Shown here: positions 1 to 10,250 of the stretch, piece after piece
Layout: each line of letters opens with the position of its first letter
Numbering within the stretch: position 1 is the first letter of the stretch
DNA from: Rhizophagus clarus
Lineage: Eukaryota > Glomeromycota > Glomeromycetes > Glomerales > Glomeraceae
Assembly: GCA_015698045.1 (NCBI GenBank)
Contig: BLAL01000160.1
Location: 1,178,001-1,242,000 of the forward strand
Direction: 5' to 3'
Length of the DNA stretch: 64,000 bases
Notes under the pieces: generated by a model
What the model was told of the DNA's origin: nothing
The model's input: the letters and a program-made list of their open reading frames with translations, nothing else
Database searches by the model: none
Translations under genes and position numbers: made by a program

Positions 1-210
1 TATTTCTTTTTAAGGAAATGGAAATTGAAAACTATTTAAATATCACTTGTAATTTTTGTTTTTATATTATTTAATAAAAATTTTACGAATTATATAATAC
101 TCTTCTTTGATTGGTTAAAGCCATATGACAAAGTCATAAGTCATAGACCTTCGCAAATGACAAATGACAAATGACAAATCATATTAGTCATGTAAGTCAT
201 ATGATGTCAT
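1..210. promoter_or_regulatory. upstream region of first gene
   Basis: No gene is visible here. An inverted CCAAT box (ATTGG, 110-114) and short direct repeats around ATGACAAATGACAA (about 158-178) lie just upstream of the first open reading frame. They may be promoter elements; this is inference only. Confidence 0.25.
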
Positions 211-2033
211 GTGCCAACACTGGCTGATACTGATTCTAATGTTGATGAATCCTTAAAGCAACTGTTAAATTATTCAACACCCAAACGTTCCCCCTTTGAA
301 TCTTCAACATCAACTCCTCGCTCATCATTATATCACGAGTCTAATAACTCGGAACTTGCCCGCGTTATAAACTGTGATTTGGCAATGAACAATCTTACAA
401 CTTTTGATACAGCAGAAAATATTTGGGCAAATTTAAATCTGCGATGTATTGAAAAATTTGGTAACCAAAATCACATAAAAAATAATATTACTATTTCAGA
501 TATAATGTGGGCCAGCATGACATTGCCAGCTTATCGCAGCTGGAATGCGATGAAAGATTATTTTGATTATATTGATAGCTGGATGACAAAAATTAATAAT
601 TTCTGTAAGTCATATTTGTCAATCATTTGATTACAAAACTTTATAATAATTTACATCTTAATTTTATAGGTAATAATAATTCTAAGACTGCTGATATTTC
701 AAATTCAGACTCTATAATTGGAGAATCAAGTTACCATAAAAGTACTGAATTGAATTCACCTCTATAAGCGCCACAAGTAACTAATGAAAGTGCCAAATTG
801 AATTCACTTTCGCAATCGCTACCGGTAGCTAATGAAAGTGCCAAATTGAATTCCTCTCCACAAGCGTCACCTGTAGCTAATAAAAGTGATGAACTGAACG
901 CGCCTCCGGTAGCTAATGAAAATAATGAATTGAATTCACAAGCATTACCGATAGCTAATAAAAGCGCCGATAATGAAAGTACCAAATTGAATTCATCTAT
1001 ACAAGCTCCGCCGGTAGCAGTACCGGAAAAAGTATCAGTAAAAGTACCGTTAACAAAGGCACCAGTAAGATCACCCACATTGAAATTAGCAGAAAAAGTA
1101 CCTGGTGCAGAAGTGTTTGTAGTAGTAGAAACACAAACTTCAAAAATGAAAACGCCGGTGAAATCACAAGCATTAGTTTCAGAAGTGTCAGAAGAATCTC
1201 AAGAACTAGCATCTACATCAACATCATTAGTAAAAAAACGTAAACTTAACTGTGTTGAAATTTTCTCGGATGAGGATGTTGATGAAAGTGACCATGATGA
1301 TAAAACTATTATGAAAGAAGAAAAGTTGAATTCTGCCCAAATGCTTTTGTTTAAAAAGGGAAAGAAACTACGTGATATTTTGTTAGCATCAAATGATGAG
1401 CAACTCGTTACCTCAGCACCATCAAAAACTTCTGCGATATTCAACGCCTTGGCTGAATTGTCAATGGCTGAAAAAATTGCAGTTGTCAACGAGAAGTCCG
1501 CTATGGACAGAATTAATCAATGGAAAAAACAGGAGTTATGTTGTGAAAACCTTGTGATAGCGGCGGAGTCTTTCAATTTGCTACATTTAGCATCATTAGT
1601 TCAAATTTATGATGATCTTTCAATGCTTGCTGAAAGATTAGAAATTAAAAATACAAAATCCTGGGTGATCTCTTTTATGCGAAGTAAGCTTAATATCGAT
1701 CAAAAAGCCGAACAGAGAAATAGGTTGGGGTGCGACAGATTGCGCAAGTTATTTAATGATGGAATAACACCTGCACAGCTTGCGCAAGCAGGTTGTCGCA
1801 AGTGTGATTTTTTTGTAAAGCAAAAATATTATGATATATTTTTGTCTCAAATTCCCGCTCAACAATCAATTACTTCAAGCCAACCAGATGAACGTATTTC
1901 TGAAATTATGTCGAATCAAGATTTCACCATGCAAGAAAGAAAAAGTGATGTTGTATTTAAATTGAGTTTAAGCGAAGAATTCAGAGATTTAAGGGAGAAG
2001 TTTAAAGGAAGTGAGTATATCGAATGGGCATAA
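211..2033 (+). CDS. unrecognised two-exon protein, interrupted by an in-frame TAA
   Basis: Exon 1 is open from 211 to 604, with its first in-frame ATG at 385. A 65-nt GT..AG intron (605-669) joins it in frame to exon 2, which is open except for TAA at 765-767 and ends at 2033. The frame after the stop is the same as before it, and the 411-codon stretch from 798 is intact, so the simplest reading is one gene with a nonsense mutation. The stop lies in an imperfect protein repeat (NESAKLNS...QAxPVAN) where sister units carry Gln (CAA), so CAA to TAA is likely. After the Pro/Ala/Asn/Ser-rich repeats comes a K/E-rich linker, then a charged, probably helical C-terminal half (about nt 1330-2030) containing CRKCDFF. 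I recognise no domain. It could be a lineage-specific gene or a remnant carried beside the neighbouring transposon. Confidence 0.45.
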
Positions 2034-2208
2034 TACAGATTATTATTTTTATTAGTTATAATACAGATTATTATTTTTATTATTTAGATTAAATTGCAGA
2101 ACGTAAAATTAGGTATACGCAGTAGATTATGAAATGCAAATTGCAAAATTTTTATTACAATTAAAAAGTTTTATTTTGGGATTTATAATTCTTTTTTAAT
2201 ATTATGTA
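2034..2208. repeat. short tandem duplication and A+T spacer
   Basis: A run of about 26 nt beginning ATAATACAGATTATTATT occurs twice back to back at about 2032-2086, just after the stop of the preceding gene. The rest is A+T-rich spacer. Confidence 0.5.
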
Positions 2209-2740
2209 AAGTGGACAAAATTGTCCAAAAGATATATTACGTAAGTTGGGATAAATAATTGTACGCAGCATATAAGATATAACAAATGATTTAATTCTAA
2301 AAAATAAAAATATATATTACGCGAGTTGATAAGTGGACAAAATTGTCCAAAAAGGTATATTACGAAATAAGTGAACAAAATTGTCCAAAAAGATATATTA
2401 CGAAATAAGTGGACAAAATTGTCCAAAAAGATATATTACGAAATAGTGGACAAAATTGTCTAAAAGATATATTACAAAATAAGTGGACAAAATTGTCCTA
2501 AAAGATATATTACGAAATAAGTGGACAAAATTGTCCAAAAGATATATTACGAAATAAGTGGACAAAATTGTCCAAAAAGATATATTACGAAATAGTGGAC
2601 AAAATTGTCCAAAAGATATATTACGAAATAAGTGGACTAAATTGTCCAAAAAGATATATTACGCGAGTTGGGATAAATAAGTTGGACAAAATTAATATTT
2701 ACGCGAGTTGAGATAAATAAGTGGACAAAATTGTCCAAAA
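2209..2740. repeat. left palindrome array, about 37-bp unit
   Basis: About 12 copies of AAGTGGACAAAATTGTCC followed by AAAAAGATATATTACGAAAT, spaced mostly 36-39 bp between about 2334 and 2660, with outliers at 2209, 2681 and 2721. Each unit contains the near-palindrome GGACAAAATTGTCC. A few copies are degenerate (GAACAAAATTG, GGACTAAATTG). Long minus-strand reading frames here are repeat artefacts. Confidence 0.85.
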
Positions 2741-3030
2741 AGATAGATCGACTTTATAATATTTAGTATAAAATGTACGTATTTTCAAAGTTCAAACTTT
2801 ATCTATTTTTTTTTTTTTGGAAAATACTTTAACTTACTTTTTCTGGTTAACCGAAATTCATTAATATTCTCAAAATGTAACTATGTAAGTACATGACTCA
2901 ACATTTCTAAATACTCCTGAATTTAAAACTGAATTGTTGTTGACGAAATATTTCGCGCTTATTTTCATGATTTCATTTTTCGTTAGTCATTTATTTTAAT
3001 ATATTAGGTTCCTAATTTTTCTTTGATAAA

Positions 3031-5251
3031 ATGACAAGTTCAGAACCTTCAGAAAATCCAAGAAAAGGACGTCATTTTATGGAGGTGTGGAATGGACATA
3101 TGATAAAAGGAGTACAGAGGACAAGAGGGCACTACGCTGCGACATGTAGCTATTGTAACTTTTATTGGAAGGATGGGAAACCTCACGTTTTACGTGAGCA
3201 CTTGGCAAATCATTGCCGAAAATGTCCGCAAGAAGTGTCATTACAGTTCGCAAAAATTGTAGGTAATGAAATAGCAGAGAACGAAGAAGTTGATGAAAGC
3301 GACTCAGAATTAACAACTAAAAAACAAAGGCTCAATGATGGCCAAACATCCATCCGATCTTTTTACAAGAATAAAGAGTTAGAAAAAGGATATAGTGATG
3401 AAATACATTGTTCAATAACAAAAGTATTCGTAATATGCAATATTCCTTTTAGCATAATTGAAAATCCTTGGTTTATCGATTTGATCAAAACTTTACAACC
3501 AGGATATGATCCTCCCTCAAGGCAAGTTTTGAGTGGTACTTTATTAGAATCTGAAACATCTCGCGTAAATATACGCATTATGAATGAATTAAGTGCTGAC
3601 AATAACTTTACTATTGGTAAGATTTTTAATTTAAATTAAAATGAAGAAATTTTTGTAAAATATTGACAGTTTTGATATGTATTTATGTTCATTAGCGATG
3701 GATAGTTGGACCGATTCACACGGGAATAGCCTTTGGGCATTCATGTTAATGACTGGGTCAAGGAAAGAATATCTTTTAAGTCTTAAGGATCTTTCAAATA
3801 TTCGCCATACAGGAGAGCATTTATCTAACGTTATTGAGGAAGTTATCAATAAAGTGGGAGCCAAAAAGTTTGTTGCTATTGTGTCAGATAATGGCTCGAA
3901 TGTTGCAGCAGCACGTAAGATAATTGCCAACAATTACCCAAATATCATTAATGTGCAATGTATCGCGCATTGCGTAAACCTGATAAGCACGTCTATTGTA
4001 AAAATAGATGAAGTTAAATATATAGTGAGATGTGCAAACATTCTCACAAAATATTTTAAAAATTCTACCCTTGGTTCATCATGGCTCAATGAAGCAATCA
4101 AAAGTAAAAATATTGAAGGCGGAGGGCTGAAGACTTACGTAGAAACAAGATGGATGACTGTCTATGAATGTGTACATTCTGTGTGGAGATTAAAAGATGC
4201 TTTACAGCACGTATGTTAATAAGATGAATTATTTTTTTTTTAAAAAAAAAAAATTTAATTTTATTTAAATTAGGTTCTGGAAAATCACGAACACGAAATT
4301 TCAAATCAAACTATTAAAACTATTTTGAAAAAACGAGGGTTTTTTGATGATGTTCGCGTAATATCAGAAATTCTTAAACCGATAAAAGAGGCAATTCTTA
4401 TGCTTGAAAGAACGTATACTACATTGGCAGATTGTTACCTTTATCTCCTTAGAATTGCAACCTTTTTTAAACAAATGCCAATGAATGATTACCGCTCATT
4501 AAAGAATTCTTGTATTAAAGCCTTCAATGAGAGGTAATATTCAAAATAATTTTAGTTTAATAAAAAACTAAATAATGAAGTAATCAAATTTCTTTAATAG
4601 ATACAAAGAATTTGACAAAGATATTTACTTATTGGCTTTCTTTCTCCATCCGCAATATAAAGGTATTACTAATATAAGAAAAAATAATTAAATAAGATAA
4701 ATAATTTATTCTTTATAAATATTGTAGGAGCGGGTATCCACAATACTCAATTTGAACGTATCCAAAAAACTGTGCTTAATATTTGGAAGAATTTGGGTCA
4801 TAAGAAAACTTCTGGTTTAGAACTTAAGGCACAGCTTCGCAAGTATTTGGACCAAGATAACCCTTATAGCGCATCATATTCAAATAATGATGGGCCTTTT
4901 CAATGGTGGAACTTAATAATTGATGGGCACAGCTCATTATCTCATCTTGCAAAAATTGTTTTTTCAATAACGCCACATTCAGCCAGCTGCGAATGCCTTT
5001 TTTCAGCCCTTGGATGGATGTTTGGTAAAAGGAGAACTAATCTAAATGTGCAAACCATCGAATGTATGTCCAAAATTTATACTCATAATATTCATTCACT
5101 TTCAAATAGTAAAAGATCCTTGAATCACATTGGAAATAGTATATCAAATGACGATGTTCAAAAAATAATAGATAATTTATTTGAAGAGGGAGACATATTA
5201 AATGAGAATGAAGATGAAGAGGAGGAATATGAAGAGCCACCCAATATATAA
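3031..5251 (+). CDS. BED zinc-finger / hAT transposase, five exons
   Basis: Exons 3031-3616, 3696-4210, 4274-4533, 4601-4662 and 4728-5251 are joined by GT..AG introns of 63-79 nt and keep one frame for 648 codons. The N-terminus has a BED-like zinc finger (CSYC ... HLANHC). A DUF659-like segment follows (FSIIENPWF, LQPGYDPPSR), then the RNase-H-fold part (AMDSWTDS; IVSDNGSNVAAA; CIAHCVNL). Near the C-terminus is the hAT dimerisation motif (SASCECLFSALGWMFGKRR). hAT transposases excise and reinsert the element in the nucleus. The TAA at 5249-5251 is followed by 49 in-frame codons to TAG at 5399-5401 that end in an acidic DDDWNPEEIV tail. Such tails are common at true ends of these proteins, so the stop may be a recent nonsense change. 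The gene is otherwise unbroken and could be recently active or domesticated. Confidence 0.8.
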
Positions 5252-5401
5252 AAAGAAAGTGTTGACGAGATGTTAAATATCGAACAAGTGATAGATTTGG
5301 GACCGTGGGTGTATATTGAATCTTCCGAGATTCCATTCATGTTTAATAATAAATATGATAGTGATAATGACGATGACTGGAATCCAGAAGAGATTGTTTA
5401 G
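5252..5401 (+). other. in-frame extension after transposase stop
   Basis: The reading frame continues without interruption from the TAA at 5249-5251 to TAG at 5399-5401, encoding an acidic tail. It is either the original C-terminus cut off by a nonsense mutation, or read-through coding sequence. Confidence 0.45.
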
Positions 5402-5497
5402 TAATAATAAATTGTAATAAAAACAATTTTATTTTGTAATTACTAATAAAATATAAACAATAAAAATAATGATGATCCTCTACTCGATAAATAATAA

Positions 5498-5974
5498 AAA
5501 GTGGACAATTTTGTCCATTTTGTAAACTCATGAATCATGTTAATTTAATCTTCGCAATTAAATATAACCAAATTTATTTATATACTAAAAAGTGGACAAT
5601 TTTGTCCATTTTGTAAACTCATGAATCATGTTAATTTAATCTTCGCAATTAAATATAACCAAATTTATTTATATACTAAAAAGTGGACAATTTTGTCCAT
5701 TTTGTAAACTCATAAATCATGTTAATTTAATCTTTGCAATAAAATATACCCAAATTTATTTATATACTAAAAAGTGGACAATTTTGTCCATTTTGTAAAC
5801 TCATGAATCATGTTAATTTAATCTTTGCAATTAAATATAACCAAATTTATTTATATACTAAAAAGTGGACAATTTTGTCCATTTTGTAAACTTATGAATT
5901 ATGTTAATTTAATCTTCGCAATTAAATATAACCAAATTTATTTATATACTAAAAGTGGACAATTTTGTCCACTT
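5498..5974. repeat. right palindrome array, 91-bp unit
   Basis: Six copies of GTGGACAATTTTGTCCA start at 5501, 5592, 5683, 5774, 5865 and 5955, so the unit is 91 bp (last step 90). The spacer (TTGTAAACTCATGAATCATG ... TTATTTATATACTAAAA) is almost identical between units, which suggests recent amplification. The core motif is the reverse complement of the left-array core. Confidence 0.9.
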
Positions 5975-5979
5975 ATTCG

Positions 5980-6280
5980 CAAATTTGCGATAATGTAAAT
6001 TATTTGCGGATTTGCAAATTATTTGCGATACTATACGGATTTGTGGATTATTTGCAGGTTTGCAGATTTGCGGGTTATTTGCGGTACTATAAATTATTTG
6101 AGGGTTATTTGCGGTACTATAAATTATTTGCAAGTTATTTGCGGTATTATAAATTATTTGCGGGTTTACAGATTATTTGCGGATTTGTGGATTATTTGCG
6201 GGTTTGCAAATTATTTGCGGGTTTGCAAATTATTTGCGGGTTTGCGAATTATTTGCAGGTTTGCGAATTACTAAGCGCAA
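5980..6280. repeat. 18-bp-periodic TTGCGGGTTTGCAAATTA repeat
   Basis: An irregular minisatellite built from ATTATTTGCGGGTTTGCA-like units. Because the period is a multiple of three, several frames stay open; I do not regard these as proteins. Confidence 0.75.
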
Positions 6281-6325
6281 TTGATTTCCAAAACCCGCAA
6301 TATTGCGGATTTTGGAAATCAATTG
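6278..6325. repeat. 48-bp near-perfect palindrome
   Basis: The arms CAATTGATTTCCAAAA and TTTTGGAAATCAATTG are exact reverse complements. The centre CCGCAATATTGCGG is itself palindromic, leaving one mismatched pair over 48 nt. It may be the hairpin end of a DNA element or a small MITE. It lies directly after the TTGCGGG repeat. Confidence 0.85.
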
Positions 6326-6479
6326 AGGACCCATCTTTAATCAGAATGGATGGTATCTAGTGAACGGTCTGCAAGTGGTGTTGTAAGCGTATTTTTAAGG
6401 GTATAGTATATGATTTTACGCATTTTTTTTACTGTTTATTAATATTTTTTTTTTAATATTTATCACTTTTTAAAAATAT

Positions 6480-8530
6480 AGAAAACTAATCGAAAAAAAT
6501 CTCAACATTCTGGAATACATGTTTTTGGATTTGATATTGTAATATTACATCAAGCACGAATTGAACAATTTGGAGGATCACTAGCTGTCAAAGTTGTTGA
6601 TAAAAGAAAGAGACCACTTAATGAAGTGTCAATATCACAACAAAATAAACGATTTGCATCATTTAGTAAAGAGGCACATGAAAAAATCAAACAACTTATT
6701 GTAAAACATCAGATGATTTTGAGTCTGGAAATCCGATTTGTATATATAATATGGAACTAGGATGTGAAAATCAAATTATTAATATAAAATATAATTCAAT
6801 AATAGGTAATGCAAAATTAGATGCATATGTACGTACTTATGATGAAGCTTTATTAGGCTGGGATGGGTATCGAAGGCTTGCTGCTGTAGAAGCACGATTA
6901 GTACGTGAATATCAAATTGCTCAAAGACGAATTGAAATTACCAAGTTAATAAACAATCAAATACAAATTGGAGTATTTAATCTTGATAAAGATATCACTC
7001 AACAACCTGTACTTGATGAAGATGAATTTCAAGAAAATTCTGATGGAATTGTAGTTGATGAATAAGAAATTGGTAATGGTGTATATCGATCAATTTGATC
7101 TCTTCTTAAAATACTCATTCCTATTTGGAGTAAATCAATTCTTCAACCAGGAGAAATAATAAATTTAAAGCTTAGTGGTGATGGATGAAATGTGAGTCGT
7201 AAACAGAATCATGTAATAATAACTGTTTGCTTATTAAATGAAAAGAATGAAGTACTAAAACCAGATCATCAATATTGGTAATATTAATTTTATAACATAT
7301 TATTTACAGAAATTATTAAATAATAAAAATATAGTATTTGTCTTTATGTAGGTAAAGAAAAATATGAAACATTAGCCAAAGTTGGACATCTATTTGAATA
7401 CCAGCTTTGGGATCTTAAAGAAAATGGAATATACGATGATAATGGTATACATTGGCCAATTGAATTTTTTTTTTCTGGTGATTGGAAGTTTATGTATAAT
7501 ATAATGGGTTTAAATGCTCCAAACGTAAAATACTTTTGTCTATATTGTAATTGTGAAGCTGGTGAACGTTGGAACATGGATTTACAATGGCCAATTAATG
7601 AAAATACTAAATGTAAGTTTTATTAATGTATGCTGTAGTTGATTAAATAAGCATTTATTAAATTTATATCTTTCTAATAGGTAAAAAAAAACCCGTGTTA
7701 TTCACTGCTATTAAGCAAGAAAATTACGTTTCAGATAAGTTACATTTGTTATTACGTATTTCTGATATACTAATAGAGTGTTTTTTTAATGATTTATTCA
7801 AAAAAAAAGAATTTGAACAACAAATTAAGAGTCAAATTGAGCAAACCATGAAAACTATTAAAGTTCATTTTGAATTTTTTAAATCAAAATCACATGGTAA
7901 ATGGGAGTGGACTTTATTGATGGGATCTGATAAGAAAAAAGTATTGCAATATTTTCCTGTTTCTCAATTTATCTTAGGAAAACATGATGAAGATATTGAA
8001 AAACTTTGGCGTGATTTTTATGGATTATATGTTGTCTTAAGAAAGCCGTTTTTAACAAATTCTGAAATTGATGACTTTGAAATTAAGGTAAAACAATGGA
8101 TTTATTTGTTTTGTCGTCCAAATCAAGGTTAAATAAATTCAGCATCGCAAATACCAGGTTTATACAGAAAGGAGGACATTATACCATATATGCATGTTTT
8201 TTCTAAACATGTTCCAGAATTTCTACGAAATCTAAAAGAAAAAAATTTGTCATTACGAATTTTTTCCACTTCAAGTATTGAGAAAAAAAATCACGATCAG
8301 GTATAATTACATTTTAAATAATTTTTTTTTAAAAAAAAACTTACTTTTTTTTAATTTAGGTCTGATTGTTTTTTGGCAGAACCACTATGGGTGGCGGAAT
8401 TAAAGGGAAGTCTGTAGTACATGATATAATGGAATTTGAAAACCGTCAATTGTATTATTTGATTAATAATACTTCATAAGAAATTCAGATGCGGAATATT
8501 AATGCAGAAAATAAAGAAAATTAAAGATCT
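6480..8530 (+). pseudogene. decayed transposase-like gene (DG...GDxK / CxxC family)
   Basis: Pieces in several frames form one recognisable protein. They are: a stretch near 6480-6720; an open block 6751-7065; LSGDG-stop-NVSRKQNHV at about 7171-7210; a stretch from about 7350 to 7610 with FFSGDWKFMYNIMGLN followed by YFCLYCNC; an open block 7695-8132; and the continuation after TAA (8130-8132) to about 8300 and then FFGRTTMGGGIKGKS at about 8370-8415. Intron-like gaps (7280-7350, 7615-7680, 8300-8360) are plausible. Conserved DG and GDWK aspartates and a CxxC pair suggest an RNase-H-fold transposase of a family I cannot name with certainty. The stop in GDG-stop fits Arg CGA to TGA, and the stop at 8130 fits Gln CAA to TAA. 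This is a dead copy. Confidence 0.55.
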
Positions 8531-8724
8531 TTACTGCAATTGATTTATATCCTGAAGTGGTGGCCAAGACAAAATATGACGAAATCTTTTTTTGTTAGTT
8601 TCTTTTGAAAATGATGGATTAGTTAGGGGTATAGGCGTTTTTGGATATAATAGTATCTCATTTTTTGATGTTGATATTTGTTTCTCGTCACTTTAATAAA
8701 AAGGTAATTGTATTAGCAAAAAAT

Positions 8725-9221
8725 GACTTTTGCACTAATAAAATCAAAAGACATAGTTACTTTTTTTGAAATTCTTTAGAATCAGTAACAAAATTACAAG
8801 ACATTCTTCCCAACACGAACTCCCTGTTATTTTCTGTCAAAATTGTTTGATTCCACGTAAATTTAACTTGATATTTATTTTCATAGTCTTCAAGTAAAAC
8901 ATAACCCTTAGTATTAGTAAGAGGGTGTTGTCAAAAATCCCAATAATCATAGCAAAATATTTGTTTTAGTCTAGTTACTCCCACCAATCCTTCAAAATGA
9001 CATTGATATTTATGTCTAGCAGGGCTATATTTGAACGTCTCTTCATTTTTAAAAAGATATACAAACACATGCTGTGGAAAAGTTTCGATTGATAAATGTT
9101 TTTTTCCAACAGCGTGTCTGGAAAAACCAAGTCTTTTTTTAACAAGAACTATAAAAGAATTAATGTAATAAGACATTTGCTCTGAAGAGGGTTGAACAAG
9201 TGAGTAAAAATAGGGTACCAT
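8725..9221 (-). pseudogene. fragment of an unrecognised protein, one nonsense codon
   Basis: The minus strand is open from 9221 to 8931 (begins MVPYFYSLVQPSSEQ; contains KKRLGFSRHAVGKKHLSIET and SPARHKYQCHFEGL). It then hits TGA at 8931-8933 and continues in the same frame (PLTNTKGYVLLEDYENKYQV ... RMSCNFVTDSKEFQ) to about 8755. The stop is compatible with Arg CGA to TGA. I do not recognise the domain. Composition and codon use look like a real gene rather than noise. Confidence 0.45.
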
Positions 9222-9440
9222 TTTATTATGTCTATGTTTGTTTTTTTTTATGAGTAAATAATTTTTAGAGAGTTGTAAAATCTTTAAAACAAAGTTTGCA
9301 ACAAAAACTTGCCATATTGCTGTAATAAAAAGAAAAAAATACGATCGTGAAAAAGTGGGTTGTAGGACAACTGTTACGCATTATTAGTCTGATATGCTCA
9401 CAGTAGTTTTACAATCATCACACGTAACAAAATCGAAGAT
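9222..9440. other. non-coding spacer
   Basis: A+T-rich sequence with no supported gene or repeat. Confidence 0.4.
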
Positions 9441-9444
9441 GAAT

Positions 9445-9930
9445 GAAATTAGCCCATATGATTAAAAAAAATGATTTTCTTAATTGTTTTTAATAATAAA
9501 GTAATAAAAAAAAATGATTTTTCTTAATTGTTTTTAATAATAAAGTAATAAAAAAAAATAATTTTTCTTAATCGTTTTTAATAAAAATATTAAAAAAACA
9601 ATTTTCTTAATCATTTTTAATAAAAATATTAAAAAATTGATTTTCTTAATTATTTTTAATAATAAAGTAATAAAAAAAACTGATTTTTCTTAATCGTTTT
9701 TAATAAAAATATTAAAAAAAATGATTTTCTTAATCATTTTTAATAATAAAGTAATAAAAAAAAATGATTTTTCTTAATTGTTTTTAATAAAAATATTAAA
9801 AAAACGATTTTCTTAATCATTTTTAATAATAAAGTAATAAAAAAAAATGATTTTTCTTAATCGTTTTTAATAAAAATATTAAAAAAAAATAATTTTTCTT
9901 AATCGTTTTTAATAATCGTTTTTAATAATG
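9445..9930. repeat. A+T satellite with ATCGTTTTTAATAA units
   Basis: Tandem copies alternate between TGATTTTTCTTAATYGTTTT and TTTTAATAATAAAGTAATAA in a roughly 50-60-bp period. The motif is related to the larger satellite at 27704-28900 and the shorter one at 23690-23915. Confidence 0.75.
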
Positions 9931-9934
9931 AAAA

Positions 9935-10250
9935 AATTGTTAAAGCCGGAACTGTAGTTTCAGCGTTTTTTAATCAACATTACATATAAAATGCCAGAAC
10001 TGTGAGTTTCGGCATTTTTTTTATTTTTACATGTATATATGTACTGGAACTAATAGTTCTGGTGTTTTTTTTTTATTTTTACATGTAAATGCGTCAGAAC
10101 TATTAGTTCTGGCATTTTTATGCTGAAACTAACAATTTTTAGGCATTTTTTTATATATAAAATTGCAAAAAAAACACTGAAACTGATAATTAAATATAAA
10201 AAACGTTTTGGCATTTTTTTATATATTAAATATACCAGTTTTTTTTTATT
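9935..10250. repeat. AGAACTATTAGTTCT palindrome repeats
   Basis: Several units of roughly 60-70 bp carry a (C)CAGAACTATTAGTTCTGG(C)-type palindrome, intact or decayed, followed by ATTTTTTTT and a TATATATAAA stretch. The same family recurs at 28920-29180, 34645-34800 and 35960-36070. Confidence 0.7.

Larger units (their letters stand above)
2209..5974 (+). mobile_element. hAT-type DNA transposon flanked by palindrome arrays
   Basis: A single spliced transposase gene (3031-5251) sits between two arrays of one 14-nt motif, GGACAAAATTGTCC, in opposite orientation on the two sides. The outermost right copy, read on the minus strand (GAATAAGTGGACAAAATTGT), matches the left-array unit. The arrays therefore behave as inverted subterminal repeats, and the element would be about 3.77 kb. 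hAT elements usually make 8-bp target duplications; the octamers flanking 2209 and 5974 (ATTATGTA, ATTCGCAA) do not match well, so the exact ends are uncertain. Confidence 0.6.

Noticed and set aside
2202..2649. Minus-strand open frames with repeated LFRNISF words
   Set aside because: They are translations of the palindrome satellite; unit edges, not coding constraint, keep them open.
5965..6360. 131-residue plus-strand frame rich in YLRVCKLFAG repeats
   Set aside because: Product of an 18-bp-periodic minisatellite; more than one frame is open and there is no start context or conserved domain.
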